From Bacteroidota bacterium (GTDB lineage: Bacteria; Bacteroidota; Bacteroidia; Cytophagales; Cytophagaceae), in NCBI GenBank assembly GCA_023458555.1, contig JAEWYS010000001.1, positions 472,512-536,511 of the forward strand: a stretch of DNA of 64,000 nt. Reading direction: 5' to 3'. Position numbers and translations under genes: made by a program. Below are positions 45,197-53,184 of the stretch, piece by piece. The notes under the pieces are model-generated. The model saw only the letters and a list, made by a program, of their open reading frames with translations. It did not search any database and had not been told where the DNA came from. The first letter of the stretch is position 1. Every line of letters begins with the position of its first letter.

Positions 45197-45502
45197 ATGA
45201 GGACTCTTATTTTGCCGATGCTGATTTTTTCAGCTTTTTTTTCCTGTTCACCCACGCCGGACGCCTGTTTTCAAGTTAGTGGTAATAAAGATCGTGTAAA
45301 AGTAAATTCAAGTGTGCATCTTATAAGCTGTTCTGTAAATGCCAGAAAATACAACTGGGATTTCGGAGATGGAAATACCTACAGAAATGCTGATGCGCAG
45401 GTTCGTCATACGTTCAGCGAAACTGGTACGTTTACGATTTCACTTGAGGTTTCTAACGGATCTAAGACATCAACCTCAACCAAAACGATCGTTGTATATT
45501 GA
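45197..45502 (+). CDS. Small lipoprotein with a single PKD domain
   Basis: 101 residues: a lipoprotein signal (LILPMLIFSAFFSCSP) and one PKD-type beta sandwich (VNSSVHLISCSVNARKYNWDFGDGNTY, then HTFSETGTFTISLEV). PKD domains usually occur as modules in large secreted proteins; here the domain is the whole mature protein. Likely located at the periplasmic or outer face of the outer membrane. Monocistronic, with a recognisable promoter upstream. The partner is unknown. Confidence 0.75.
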   Translation: MRTLILPMLIFSAFFSCSPTPDACFQVSGNKDRVKVNSSVHLISCSVNARKYNWDFGDGNTYRNADAQVRHTFSETGTFTISLEVSNGSKTSTSTKTIVVY

Positions 45503-45627
45503 GGGAGCTGGTTTTATTAATTGTTTTGTTCCCGATGATTGGATTCTAACGCTTTCGTTGTATTGAAATATTTCTGCTCCGTAAATATTTTTATTATTTT
45601 AGCGAAAGTTTGACAAAAACCTGTTCG

Positions 45628-46194
45628 ATGAAAATCCCATTCCTGCTTGCTGTGGCTCTATGTGCCATATTCTCATTTGGTAAAGCTGAAGCCCAGACAG
45701 ACTCTTCGAAAGTATATACGTATGAGACAGCCGCGTTGAGTAATCCGTATGATGTATTCAGGCTGAGCATGGTCAAGTACCTGACCGAAAAGAAAACTCT
45801 TCCCAAAGATATTCTGAAATACAGTAACTGCCGGGTACTTTATCTTTCCGCTCCGACCAGGCGAATAGTAAAAGGGAAACAGTATTTCGGAGAATCAAAG
45901 TTTAAGGATATACCTGACTGGATCGTCAATTTTGAGTCGGTAGAGCGAATAGAGATTCGCGGTCATATCGGTTTTCGTTTTGAAAAAGAGTTGGTTAAGC
46001 TGAAGGATTTGAAGTCTCTGAGGGAGCTGGAAGTAGAGCCGGAAGAAGTAAGTGATGAGCTTATTGCAACACTTGCCGAGCTGAAGCAGGTAACAGATCT
46101 GGTCATTTATAGCTCCATACCTGTCAATGATGGTCGTTATAAGAAATTGAAAGCATTGCTTCCTGATTGTACTATACAACTGGTAAATCAGTAA
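45628..46194 (+). CDS. Secreted protein of unknown function with LRR-like segment
   Basis: 188 residues from the ATG at 45628 (a TTG at 45610 is in frame but spoils the signal peptide). The signal peptide ends FSFGKAEA. The second half has leucine-rich spacing (IPDWIVNFESVERIEI, LVKLKDLKSLRELEV, IATLAELKQVTDLVIY) as in irregular leucine-rich repeats. I do not recognise the family. It stands alone and converges on the XRE regulator gene. Confidence 0.6.
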   Translation: MKIPFLLAVALCAIFSFGKAEAQTDSSKVYTYETAALSNPYDVFRLSMVKYLTEKKTLPKDILKYSNCRVLYLSAPTRRIVKGKQYFGESKFKDIPDWIVNFESVERIEIRGHIGFRFEKELVKLKDLKSLRELEVEPEEVSDELIATLAELKQVTDLVIYSSIPVNDGRYKKLKALLPDCTIQLVNQ

Positions 46195-46227
46195 TTAATT
46201 TTTCTAAAGCCGGCAAAGCTGCCACGT

Positions 46228-46572
46228 TTACCTTTTCTTCTTCTGACTCAGCGTTTGTATGAGTTGCCGCTGTAACTCAATGATTTCTCTGTCTTTTTTA
46301 ATAAGCATTTTTTCTTTCTCGATATTTTCCTGCTGAAGTTTTTCAAGCTCGGCTTTCATACCGGATACCTCTTCTCCAAAACTGAATATTTCAGAGACAG
46401 GCATCTTTAGTACTTTGGCAATTTGTAAGATCCTTGACAGATTGACGTTCGTTTGCCCTCTTTCGATCTTGGAATAGGCGCTAATAGTCATTTCCAATTC
46501 AAAGGCTATGTCTTCCTGGGTGCGATTTTGCGCCAGCCTGATCGCTTTTATTTTATCTCCAAAACTTTCCAT
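46228..46572 (-). CDS. XRE-family transcriptional regulator with C-terminal coiled coil
   Basis: 114 residues. The N-terminal helix-turn-helix of the Cro/C1 type (IKAIRLAQNRTQEDIAFELEMTISAYSKIERGQTNV) is followed by a coiled coil rich in Glu and Lys (LEKLQQENIEKEKMLIKKDREI) that probably sets oligomerisation. Upstream lie two AAAGTATTCT direct repeats 27 bp apart that could be its own operator. Target genes are unknown; the divergent 85-residue gene is a candidate. Confidence 0.82.
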   Translation of the reverse strand: MESFGDKIKAIRLAQNRTQEDIAFELEMTISAYSKIERGQTNVNLSRILQIAKVLKMPVSEIFSFGEEVSGMKAELEKLQQENIEKEKMLIKKDREIIELQRQLIQTLSQKKKR

Positions 46573-46588
46573 ATTGCATATGGAGATA

Positions 46589-46625
46589 AAAGTATTCTAC
46601 TGTCATGTAATATATAAAGTATTCT
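46589..46625. promoter_or_regulatory. Paired direct repeat upstream of the XRE regulator
   Basis: AAAGTATTCT occurs at 46589-46598 and again at 46616-46625, exactly 27 bp apart, starting 17 bp upstream of the XRE start codon. On the minus strand each repeat contains a TACTTT core resembling a -7 box. Autoregulatory operator is the simplest reading. Confidence 0.35.
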
Positions 46626-46744
46626 TGAGAAAATAAATTGTCCTGTTGTGACATTTTTTTATATATTAGTTTTTTCTAATTGCTGCACGTGTATCATTTT
46701 TGGGGAAGATTAAAATATTAATAAACAGTTAGGTATGTAAGAAA

Positions 46745-47002
46745 ATGCAAAAGAATATGAAATCACAAAATGGACAAAAGGTATTGGTCAATAGTGTCAT
46801 CATTGAAGATCTTGAACACCTGTTTGAACAAGTGTCACCTTTGTATCTGAAAGAAAGTCTGTGCGATATGTTCTATGCATATCTCATTGCCGTCAGGCCG
46901 GAAGATTACGATCCGGTGCTTCAAAGAGCAGCTGAAGACTTTTATGCATTATTTAAATTTCTGGAAAAGGCAGATTCCGAAATAAACAGAATCCGGGACT
47001 AA
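46745..47002 (+). CDS. Small helical protein of unknown function
   Basis: 85 residues with no signal peptide. The sequence (LVNSVIIEDLEHLFEQVSPLYLKESLCDMFYAYLIAV, then EDFYALFKFLEKADSEINRI) is predicted to be all helical and acidic. It is divergent from the XRE regulator across 172 bp. I do not recognise the family. The composition looks like a real protein rather than a shadow frame, but evidence beyond that is limited. Confidence 0.5.
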   Translation: MQKNMKSQNGQKVLVNSVIIEDLEHLFEQVSPLYLKESLCDMFYAYLIAVRPEDYDPVLQRAAEDFYALFKFLEKADSEINRIRD

Positions 47003-47472
47003 CCTCAGTGTTACTTTTGTTTTCGTTGTTATTTTTATGTCAATTTTTTTAGTTAAGAATTTCTTTTTATTGTCTTAGTCTGTTGTTTATGCTGCTATGT
47101 AGTTTTTATGCATTTAATAATAATATTGTTTTTATGCGTCTTTTTCTATTGTTTTTTTATTTTATCTTCTGACGTATTGGCTCTGACCGGGACTATTAAA
47201 GGGATTATCCGGGCTCATTGTCAGGCGGTCTTCTGGCAGGTGTCTAAACCATATCTTGTGGTGCCAGTGGAATGGATGATATCTGGCAAGCCAGGGTTTT
47301 GGCCGGAAGATACAAGCTCCAATTCTGACTATTTACGGATTTAAAACAAAAACGGGTGAAAGGAATTGAAGTAATTCGGAACAAGGTTTTTTATCCTGGA
47401 ATTTATTAATCCGGACTAGCTGACTGAGGGATTAGTCACCGTTTTTTAACGGAGTTATTAATTTGTACCGGC
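47003..47472. other. Intergenic region, possible remnant sequence
   Basis: 470 bp. A frame at 47108-47344 would encode a 78-residue protein with a very hydrophobic start (HLIIILFLCVFFYCFFIL), but its second half is not protein-like and it is not called. A short hairpin CCGTT-TTTT-AACGG lies at 47439-47452, close to the end of the convergent sugE-like gene, and may act as a weak terminator. Confidence 0.35.
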
Positions 47473-47796
47473 TCAGGAAACTGTTTTTAACCCAACGATG
47501 GAACCAATTAGCGTGGCAAGGAAAAGCAAACGCCAGAAATTGGCCGGATCCTTAAAAAAGAAAATACCGATAAGCACAGTGCCGACTGCACCGATTCCTG
47601 TCCATACAGCATAGGCAGTACCGAGTGGAAGAGTTTGGGCGGCTTTAACAAGAAGGGTCATGCTGCATACCAGAGCAGCACCAAATCCAAGATACCAATA
47701 CCACATTGCCATGCCCTCAACCTCTTTGGTTTTGCCAAGACAAAAAGCGAAAACAATTTCAAAAATTCCGGCTAAAATCAGAATAATCCAGTTCAT
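47473..47796 (-). CDS. sugE: SMR-family exporter, SugE/Gdx-like
   Basis: 107 residues with four membrane helices, and the conserved Glu in NWIILILAGIFEIVFAF (about residue 13). PLGTAYAVWTGIGAVGTVLIG matches the guanidinium-exporter (Gdx/SugE) branch more closely than EmrE. No guanidine riboswitch motif was seen upstream. It is 195 bp downstream of the reductase gene on the same strand. A second SMR gene lies at 56536. Confidence 0.85.
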   Translation of the reverse strand: MNWIILILAGIFEIVFAFCLGKTKEVEGMAMWYWYLGFGAALVCSMTLLVKAAQTLPLGTAYAVWTGIGAVGTVLIGIFFFKDPANFWRLLFLATLIGSIVGLKTVS

Positions 47797-47991
47797 AGGC
47801 TAAAAATATACTGGTGTACTATAGTTTTTTTATAGGTAAATGACTTTATATTGTCATATAATGACAACTGGTAAACTATCCAATGGTTAAGAAAGAATAA
47901 TAGTACCGGGAGTAATCCTGATTGGGTAATATGGAAAAAGCTATTCCACCTGATTACGGAAATAACTTTTGACAGGGCAGAAGGAAGCCGC

Positions 47992-48534
47992 TTATTCGGC
48001 TTTCCGGACATGGATGACATCGTACCATAACTGGACAAGTCCGGAGGGGTAGGAAACGCTTCTTTTGAAACGAAGGTCCTGTTCTGGCCTCCCATCTTTG
48101 AAAAGCCGTATGCCATTGCCCAGCAGATGTGGTATTACAGAAACAATGACTCTGTCCAGCAGCTTGTTTTTAAGCAGCTCATATACGATTTCAGCCCCGC
48201 CGTCACAGTATATATGCTTGCCTTCCTGTTGTTTCAGCTCACTGATCAGTTTGATAACATCGTTGTGGTATACGGCATGCTGGTAACTGCCGGTTCTACT
48301 ATTGGAAATTACATAAATTGCTTTGTCTTTATAGGGCAGCTCATCTCCAAAGCTCAGCACTTTGTCAAACGTGCGACGTCCCCAGATAATAGTGTCAACG
48401 TTTTGCACAAAGTCGTTATAACCATAATCTTCACCGTGTATTTCCACTTTGGACAAAAAATCAATGTCGTCGTCCGGTTTGGCGATGTAACCATCAAGAC
48501 TCATGGCAATATACAGGTATATCTGGCGGCTCAT
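47992..48534 (-). CDS. RibD C-terminal-domain/dihydrofolate-reductase-like protein
   Basis: 180 residues of the DHFR-like fold used by the RibD C-terminal family: RQIYLYIAMSLDGYIAKPDDDIDFL, IIWGRRTFDKVL, IYCDGGAEIVYELL and the VIPHLLGNGIRLFKDG C-terminal stretch. It is full length, in contrast to its relative at 50684. Such stand-alone proteins are probably NADPH-dependent reductases of unknown substrate. It is not the housekeeping FolA, which is at 40198. Confidence 0.87.
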   Translation of the reverse strand: MSRQIYLYIAMSLDGYIAKPDDDIDFLSKVEIHGEDYGYNDFVQNVDTIIWGRRTFDKVLSFGDELPYKDKAIYVISNSRTGSYQHAVYHNDVIKLISELKQQEGKHIYCDGGAEIVYELLKNKLLDRVIVSVIPHLLGNGIRLFKDGRPEQDLRFKRSVSYPSGLVQLWYDVIHVRKAE

Positions 48535-48630
48535 AGTACTAAAGTGTTATGTAAAACGGGGTTTTGCACAACGAAGATTTGATATAAATACCGGATTTCA
48601 AAGTTTGTCTCTATGTATATTTATCCACTT

Positions 48631-48682
48631 CCGGGCACAGATATTCTGATGATACAGGTTTGCTTTTCAACATTGTGCCCGG
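48631..48682 (+). repeat. Nine-base inverted repeat in the leader of the erythromycin-esterase-like gene
   Basis: CCGGGCACA (48631-48639) and TGTGCCCGG (48674-48682) are perfect complements 34 bp apart, 52 bp upstream of the ATG at 48735. They could form a leader hairpin or bracket an operator. Confidence 0.35.
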
Positions 48683-48734
48683 GAGTTGGTTTGGAAAGAA
48701 TATGTGCTTGATTCGTTCAAAAATCTTAAATCCT

Positions 48735-50045
48735 ATGGCGATGCATACCAATCTTACTATAGAAGTATCTGACAACATACTGAAAAGCTACAAACCTCTT
48801 CGTACAGCGAGTGACCTTGATCCTCTGCTGGAACGAATCGGTGATGCGCGTTTTGTATTGTTGGGAGAGGCTTCGCATGGTACTCATGAATACTATACCT
48901 GGCGTACTGCTATAAGCAAACGGCTGATAGAGGAAAAAGGATTTTCTCTGATAGCAGTAGAAGGAGACTGGCCTGACTGCTATAAAATAAACCGCTGGAT
49001 AAAAAAATACACGGATGGCGGTGAAACAATTTCCGATGTACTGAAAACTTTTAAAAGATGGCCGACATGGATGTGGGCGAACTGGGAAGTGGCGGCGTTG
49101 GCTGAGTGGCTGAGAAATCATAATGAGCATCTTGCCCCGGACAAAAAAGCCGGTTTTTACGGGCTGGATGTATATAGTCTCTGGGAGTCTATGGATCTGG
49201 TCGTAAACTATCTGGATCGGGAAGATCCAGAGGCGGCCAGCCTCGCCCGGCAGGCTGTCAACTGTTTTGAACCTTTTGATGAAGAGGAGAGAGCTTATAT
49301 CCGGGCTCTGGACAGGTCAAAGGAAGGTTGCCGGGAAGAAGTGCTGAAGCTTCTGCAGGAAGTACGAAAAAAAGCCCCTGCGTATGATGAGGACCGGGAG
49401 GCCGGACTTAATGCAGAGGTCAATGCGCTGGTGATAGCCAATGCAGAAAAATACTATCGGGCTATGGTGTCTTTTGCCGATGACTCGTGGAATGTGAGAG
49501 ACCGGCATATGGTCGAAACGCTCAATACACTCATGAAATTTCATGGTGCTGACGCCAAAGTCATTGTCTGGGAGCATAATACCCATATCGGCGATGCCCG
49601 GGCTACGGATATGGCCAGTCAGGGACTGCTCAATGTAGGACAACTTGTACGAGAGCAGCAAAAAAAAGAGGATGTGGTACTGGTTGGATTTGGTTCGTAC
49701 CAAGGTGAGGTAATGGCTGGTTCTGCCTGGGGAGCGCCTATGCAAAAGATGCCGGTACCAGAAGCCAGGCCCGACAGTGTAGAGGAAATACTGTACAGAA
49801 ATGCTCCTGAAGATAAGCTGCTGATCTTTAATCAGGAGCAGGATGATTTTTTCAATCAGTGGCTGAGGCACCGGGCTATTGGTGTCGTATATCATCCGGA
49901 GCGGGAGAGAGGCAACTATGTACCAACCAGACTTTCGGCACGGTATGATGCTTTTTTATATATTGACCAGACCAGAGCGTTGCATCCGATTCACAGCCAG
50001 TTAGATATTGCTATTATTCCGGATACTTATCCGTTTGGCTTATAA
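48735..50045 (+). CDS. Erythromycin-esterase-family protein
   Basis: 436 residues from the ATG at 48735; the frame is open to 48660 but the family's first conserved block starts just after this ATG. The signature is LLGEASHGTHEYYTWRTAI with the catalytic His and Glu, then AVEGDWPDCYKINRWI and VIVWEHNTHIGDARATDM. Members range from true macrolide esterases (EreA/B) to housekeeping proteins of unknown substrate; resistance cannot be claimed from sequence. The gene is bracketed by convergent and divergent minus-strand genes and ends at a terminator hairpin. Confidence 0.85.
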   Translation: MAMHTNLTIEVSDNILKSYKPLRTASDLDPLLERIGDARFVLLGEASHGTHEYYTWRTAISKRLIEEKGFSLIAVEGDWPDCYKINRWIKKYTDGGETISDVLKTFKRWPTWMWANWEVAALAEWLRNHNEHLAPDKKAGFYGLDVYSLWESMDLVVNYLDREDPEAASLARQAVNCFEPFDEEERAYIRALDRSKEGCREEVLKLLQEVRKKAPAYDEDREAGLNAEVNALVIANAEKYYRAMVSFADDSWNVRDRHMVETLNTLMKFHGADAKVIVWEHNTHIGDARATDMASQGLLNVGQLVREQQKKEDVVLVGFGSYQGEVMAGSAWGAPMQKMPVPEARPDSVEEILYRNAPEDKLLIFNQEQDDFFNQWLRHRAIGVVYHPERERGNYVPTRLSARYDAFLYIDQTRALHPIHSQLDIAIIPDTYPFGL

Positions 50046-50080
50046 AAAACGTTGTGGAATCGGAGGGCTATACGTTTTTT
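50044..50080. terminator. Bidirectional terminator between convergent genes
   Basis: AAAAAACGT (50044-50052) pairs with ACGTTTTTT (50072-50080) across a 19-nt loop; T-runs follow on the plus strand. It overlaps the stop codon of the esterase-like gene and precedes the convergent stop at 50088. Confidence 0.5.
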
Positions 50081-50087
50081 TTTCTGA

Positions 50088-50630
50088 CTAAGTGGTAAAT
50101 CCGGTTTCGAATTGTAGCAAAGTCTGATAAGGATTGCCTGAAAGACCAAGGGCGATGCAAAAGGCCGGCTCCGTTTTGATTCCCTGTTCTTTCAGGGTGA
50201 TTACCTGCTGTCTCAGTGATTCGCCATACAGGTTCAGCAATGCATGCTCTATCTGCATATGCCGGTAGCCGTACTGTTGCCTGACCGGAATTGTATGAGC
50301 AAAAATTTCTGTTTCAAAATCGCCCAGTCTAAAGCCGGTTACGATCGCTGCCGGATCGTCGTCTGACTGATCATGAATGCGAAAATCAGGCATCTGACTG
50401 AACAAATCTTCTATATCTGCTATGAACGTCTGTGCATCGGTATAGCAGCACAGGATATCCAGATCACTGCCTGCGACTGCTATGTCGATAGGGATGGTTC
50501 CGGCCAGTATGGGGGTGTAGTCGCATAATTGCTCCAATAGCCGGCAGCCGGAGAGCGCCCGATAAGCCTTTTGTTGTATAGCGCTCCCGGATCGGAGGTA
50601 AGAAATAGTATCAAAATGGTTAGCCACCAT
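50088..50630 (-). CDS. DUF4269 protein, nucleotidyltransferase-like
   Basis: 180 residues. The core ILAGTIPIDIAVAGSDLDILC, with its small-residue turn and DLD pair, and ETEIFAHTIPVRQQYGYRHMQIEHALL are typical of DUF4269. The G-x-x-x-DxD pattern recalls minimal nucleotidyltransferase folds, so nucleotide or nucleotidyl transfer is possible; that is inference. It follows the truncated reductase gene by 53 bp on the same strand. Confidence 0.78.
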   Translation of the reverse strand: MVANHFDTISYLRSGSAIQQKAYRALSGCRLLEQLCDYTPILAGTIPIDIAVAGSDLDILCCYTDAQTFIADIEDLFSQMPDFRIHDQSDDDPAAIVTGFRLGDFETEIFAHTIPVRQQYGYRHMQIEHALLNLYGESLRQQVITLKEQGIKTEPAFCIALGLSGNPYQTLLQFETGFTT

Positions 50631-50683
50631 CAGTACGCAGGGTTATACTGCTTCAAACTCTTTCGGATATTTTACTATACCGC

Positions 50684-51097
50684 TTACATTCTATATACGT
50701 CTACCAATCGGAGGCTGATAAAAGTTCTTATAAGCTTTGCGCCGCCATACAACCATATATCCTTGCCCGGTTGTTTCCGGATTTCAGTAACTTTTTCGGC
50801 AATGTCCGAGGTAATATATGTCGCCCGGGCATCCTGTCCAGGTGTACCAGAAAAAACATATTTTTTTGGTACACCTGGACAGAGAGCTTTTTCTGTTTTT
50901 TCGGCCTTTACATCCGGTTGGAAATTTCCCCACATATCCATATCATAGCTTACCCTGCCATAAAATATTGTGTCAATACCAGAAAGAAAACTCCCAAAGT
51001 CCATATCCTTGTCCAGGATACACCAGTCTGTTTCTCCGCTGGGACCCTCGATAAACCCATCGAGTGTTACGGCCAGATCCGGAATTATTTTTCCCAT
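50684..51097 (-). pseudogene. C-terminally truncated RibD_C/DHFR-like reductase containing a perfect hairpin
   Basis: 137 residues: GKIIPDLAVTLDGFIEGPSGETDW, TIFYGRVSYDMDMWGNFQPD, KYVFSGTPGQ and LYGGAKLIRTFISLRLVDVYRM are all family motifs. The protein stops where the last 40 or so residues (the VHPVVLG-type strand seen in relatives, compare the gene at 47992) should follow. Within the frame a 16-bp perfect inverted repeat encodes both CPGVPK and SGTPGQ. Another frame just downstream reads KYPKEFEAV, perhaps a scrap of the lost end. Probably a decaying gene, though a short functional form is not excluded. Confidence 0.6.
50834..50882. repeat. Perfect 16-bp inverted repeat inside a coding region
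   Basis: CTGTCCAGGTGTACCA (50834-50849) is the exact complement of TGGTACACCTGGACAG (50867-50882). The pairing continues inward by a G-T and five A-T pairs, giving about 22 bp with a 5-nt loop. It interrupts the truncated reductase gene without shifting frame. Confidence 0.9.
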
Positions 51098-51147
51098 AAA
51101 TTACGTATAGGGGGTAACGATAAACAAAGATAACCGTTGGCTGCGGA

Positions 51148-51178
51148 TTGGTATATTTCCTTTATCCGGTTAATTTTG
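51148..51178 (+). promoter_or_regulatory. Canonical Bacteroidota promoter
   Basis: TTG at 51148-51150, 20-nt spacer, then TAATTTTG at 51171-51178 (exact TAnnTTTG). It would start transcription about 40 nt upstream of the ATG at 51225. Confidence 0.55.
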
Positions 51179-51224
51179 CCCCATTATTTCAAAATACAAT
51201 CCCAGGCTTTCTAATCAAAAGAGT

Positions 51225-51836
51225 ATGATAAAAAAAATGTTGCTGACGGGTATGTGTCTGCTGTACATAATGACGGGGAGTACGCAGGATAATTTCTTTT
51301 TTATAAACAACAAGCTGGGCATCAGTAATCCTATGGATGAGTATTACACATATGGGTACGCAAGCGGAGGATTAGCTCTCGGCCTGGAAGCCGGATATAT
51401 GTTTGAGGTAAAAAAAACTACCATGGGACCGGCTATAGCTATTGGCTATTTTCAGAATGCACTGGATATACAGCAAGCCTGGGACAACGATGGACTGGAT
51501 ATAAAAAATATGGAAGGCCCTTATACCAATGTATTTATAGGAACTGGCTATATGGCCAACTGGCATCTCAGCAAAGTGTTTGCTCTGACAGGACATGTTA
51601 TGCTGGGCATGCTCAATTCTACTATACCGGCTATGGAAATATGGACGGATGATTATATATATTCCTATATGGCCTATACCAGCAACGCGTTTACTATAAA
51701 ACCAGGTCTGGGGCTAAGGTTGTTTTTAGGCAGGGTTATCGTATTAAGTGCTGAGGTAGAACTTCTATATGCAGAGCAGGAGTTTGGCTCTGTCGGCGTT
51801 TTAAATGTCAATAGTGGTTTTGGAGTAAGGTTCTGA
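51225..51836 (+). CDS. Small outer-membrane beta-barrel protein of unknown function
   Basis: 203 residues: signal peptide (LLTGMCLLYIMTGSTQ), then alternating Gly/aromatic strands (YASGGLALGLEAGYMFEVKK, PAIAIGYFQNAL, GLGLRLFLGRVIVLSAEVEL) ending in a Phe (GFGVRF), the usual C-terminal signature of an outer-membrane barrel. No family name can be given. It has its own promoter and ends 20 bp before a hairpin; probably monocistronic. Confidence 0.7.
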   Translation: MIKKMLLTGMCLLYIMTGSTQDNFFFINNKLGISNPMDEYYTYGYASGGLALGLEAGYMFEVKKTTMGPAIAIGYFQNALDIQQAWDNDGLDIKNMEGPYTNVFIGTGYMANWHLSKVFALTGHVMLGMLNSTIPAMEIWTDDYIYSYMAYTSNAFTIKPGLGLRLFLGRVIVLSAEVELLYAEQEFGSVGVLNVNSGFGVRF

Positions 51837-51855
51837 ATACTATCGAGAAATACTT

Positions 51856-51888
51856 CAAGGGCTGTTATTTAACGCCTAACAGCCCTTG
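51856..51888. terminator. Hairpin terminator between convergent genes
   Basis: CAAGGGCTGTTA (51856-51867) pairs perfectly with TAACAGCCCTTG (51877-51888), loop of 9 nt. It lies between the barrel gene (end 51836) and the convergent YoaK-like gene (end 51899). The T-rich tail is weak, so efficiency is uncertain. Confidence 0.6.
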
Positions 51889-51898
51889 GAGCGTTTGT

Positions 51899-52645
51899 TT
51901 ATAAGTTACTCGCTTGTTTGTCAGCTGTTTTTAGCTTTCGTCTCAATAAGATAAATCTGAGTTTTATATTGTCATAAACCAGGCCGAAAATCAATGTCGT
52001 TGCTGCGAGAATTAACGCGTGAAGTCCTATTTCCGAGCATAAAATACCGCCAGTGATACTGCCGGTAAAAAAGAAACCAATAATTGTCAAACGTAATTTT
52101 ATTGAAGATATCAGAGCATTTTTCTGTTCCCGGGCCTTGAAAAAAAATAACTGAGACAACTCAATTCCCAAATCTGTAAATAGTCCGGTCAAATGAGTGG
52201 TCCGGACAGTGGAGCCTGAAATTTTTGTCACCAGAGAATTTTGTAAGCCCATTGCAAAAAGCAAGCTAAACGCGATCGTGTTTGGACTTATCGTTATTAA
52301 ACGTTGCCCCCAGAGCCCCAGCATAAACAAAATGAAACACTCAACAGAAGCAGGAACCGCGTAAACATACCGATGACCTTTTCGGGAAAATAAGACAGCA
52401 AGGAAATTGGAAACAAAAGCGCCCAGGAAAAAGAAAAATACATACAGAAAGAAAACAAACCCTTCCCATAAATTGAATTTAAAAACGTTGTCCACAAAAA
52501 AAGCAAAGTGTCCTGTTACGTTGGTAGTCAACCGTTGAACGGAAAAAAAACCCGCAACATTTACAATGCCCGCGACAAAAGATAATAACGAAGCAATTCC
52601 CAAATTATGACCGAATCTTCGCGTTTTTCCCTGATGTCTAAACAT
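51899..52645 (-). CDS. YoaK/DUF1275 family membrane protein
   Basis: 248 residues with about six membrane helices and the DUF1275 signatures: IASLLSFVAGIVNVAGFF, TTNVTGHFAFF, FLLGAF-like export helices, and MGLQNSLVTKISGSTVRTTHLTGLFTDLG. The family's function is not known. It starts just left of an AT-rich, gene-poor stretch. Confidence 0.87.
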   Translation of the reverse strand: MFRHQGKTRRFGHNLGIASLLSFVAGIVNVAGFFSVQRLTTNVTGHFAFFVDNVFKFNLWEGFVFFLYVFFFFLGAFVSNFLAVLFSRKGHRYVYAVPASVECFILFMLGLWGQRLITISPNTIAFSLLFAMGLQNSLVTKISGSTVRTTHLTGLFTDLGIELSQLFFFKAREQKNALISSIKLRLTIIGFFFTGSITGGILCSEIGLHALILAATTLIFGLVYDNIKLRFILLRRKLKTADKQASNL

Positions 52646-52893
52646 TTATATTTTTCTTCTTCTTTAAAGATTTGTATGTCATTGCAGACTGTACACAGTT
52701 TCTAAATATACAAAATAATCCATTTACCTTACCGACAAGCCTCTGTTCATCAAATCATCTGGCTGGTTTCATTTGAGCAATCGGATGTACTGTTTTCTCC
52801 ACCTAATATACAACGTACAGATTGGCAAATCCCGTCAGCTAAGGCATCAAAGTTGTTAACTTCGAAGAGTGTAATTTTGATATTTTTAACGAA

Positions 52894-53094
52894 TTATTGT
52901 TTAAGGTTGAATTGTATCGATTCTGTATCGTCTTCCTGATCTTCGGTTAATTCAACTTTTATCTCTATAGTATCCTCTTTCCTTTTTGATATTGGAATCG
53001 GGACACCACCTCCCAGACCAATTCCAGCAGATGCTAACACTATCAAAAGGGCAAGCCCTGATAGCCTCAGGATTTTTTTGAAGCTTTTTATCAT
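52894..53094 (-). CDS. Small membrane or secreted peptide with glycine-rich turn
   Basis: 66 residues from the ATG at 53094 (an alternative ATG at 53118 adds eight). A basic start and one hydrophobic helix (IKSFKKILRLSGLALLIVL) lead to AGIGLGGGVPIPISKRKED and a very acidic tail (VELTEDQEDDTESI). Small proteins of this pattern recur in Bacteroidota. The function is unknown; a type I membrane or cleaved secreted peptide is possible. It is 90 bp downstream of the next gene on the same strand, probably an operon. Confidence 0.6.
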   Translation of the reverse strand: MIKSFKKILRLSGLALLIVLASAGIGLGGGVPIPISKRKEDTIEIKVELTEDQEDDTESIQFNLKQ

Positions 53095-53184
53095 TGTTAC
53101 ATGATTGAGTCGTGCCATTCAGGCACAAGGTGATTTACTTGTGATATAGAGTGAGGCCAGAGATCTGGCAAGTTGGGTAGGAAT

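Noticed and set aside
47108..47344. 78-residue frame with a very hydrophobic start
   Set aside because: Only the first 25 residues look protein-like; the rest has no secondary-structure pattern or family resemblance, and no promoter or A-rich leader was seen.
47473..47991. Guanidine riboswitch before the SugE-like gene
   Set aside because: No ykkC-I core and no tandem ACGR-loop hairpins of the mini-ykkC type could be found in the 195-bp gap.
47793..48116. 107-residue minus-strand frame overlapping the RibD_C-like gene
   Set aside because: It is an out-of-frame shadow of the reductase's 3' end that runs on into intergenic sequence.
48735..50045. Calling the esterase-family gene a macrolide-resistance gene
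   Set aside because: The catalytic motif is shared by many non-resistance members, so sequence alone does not support it.
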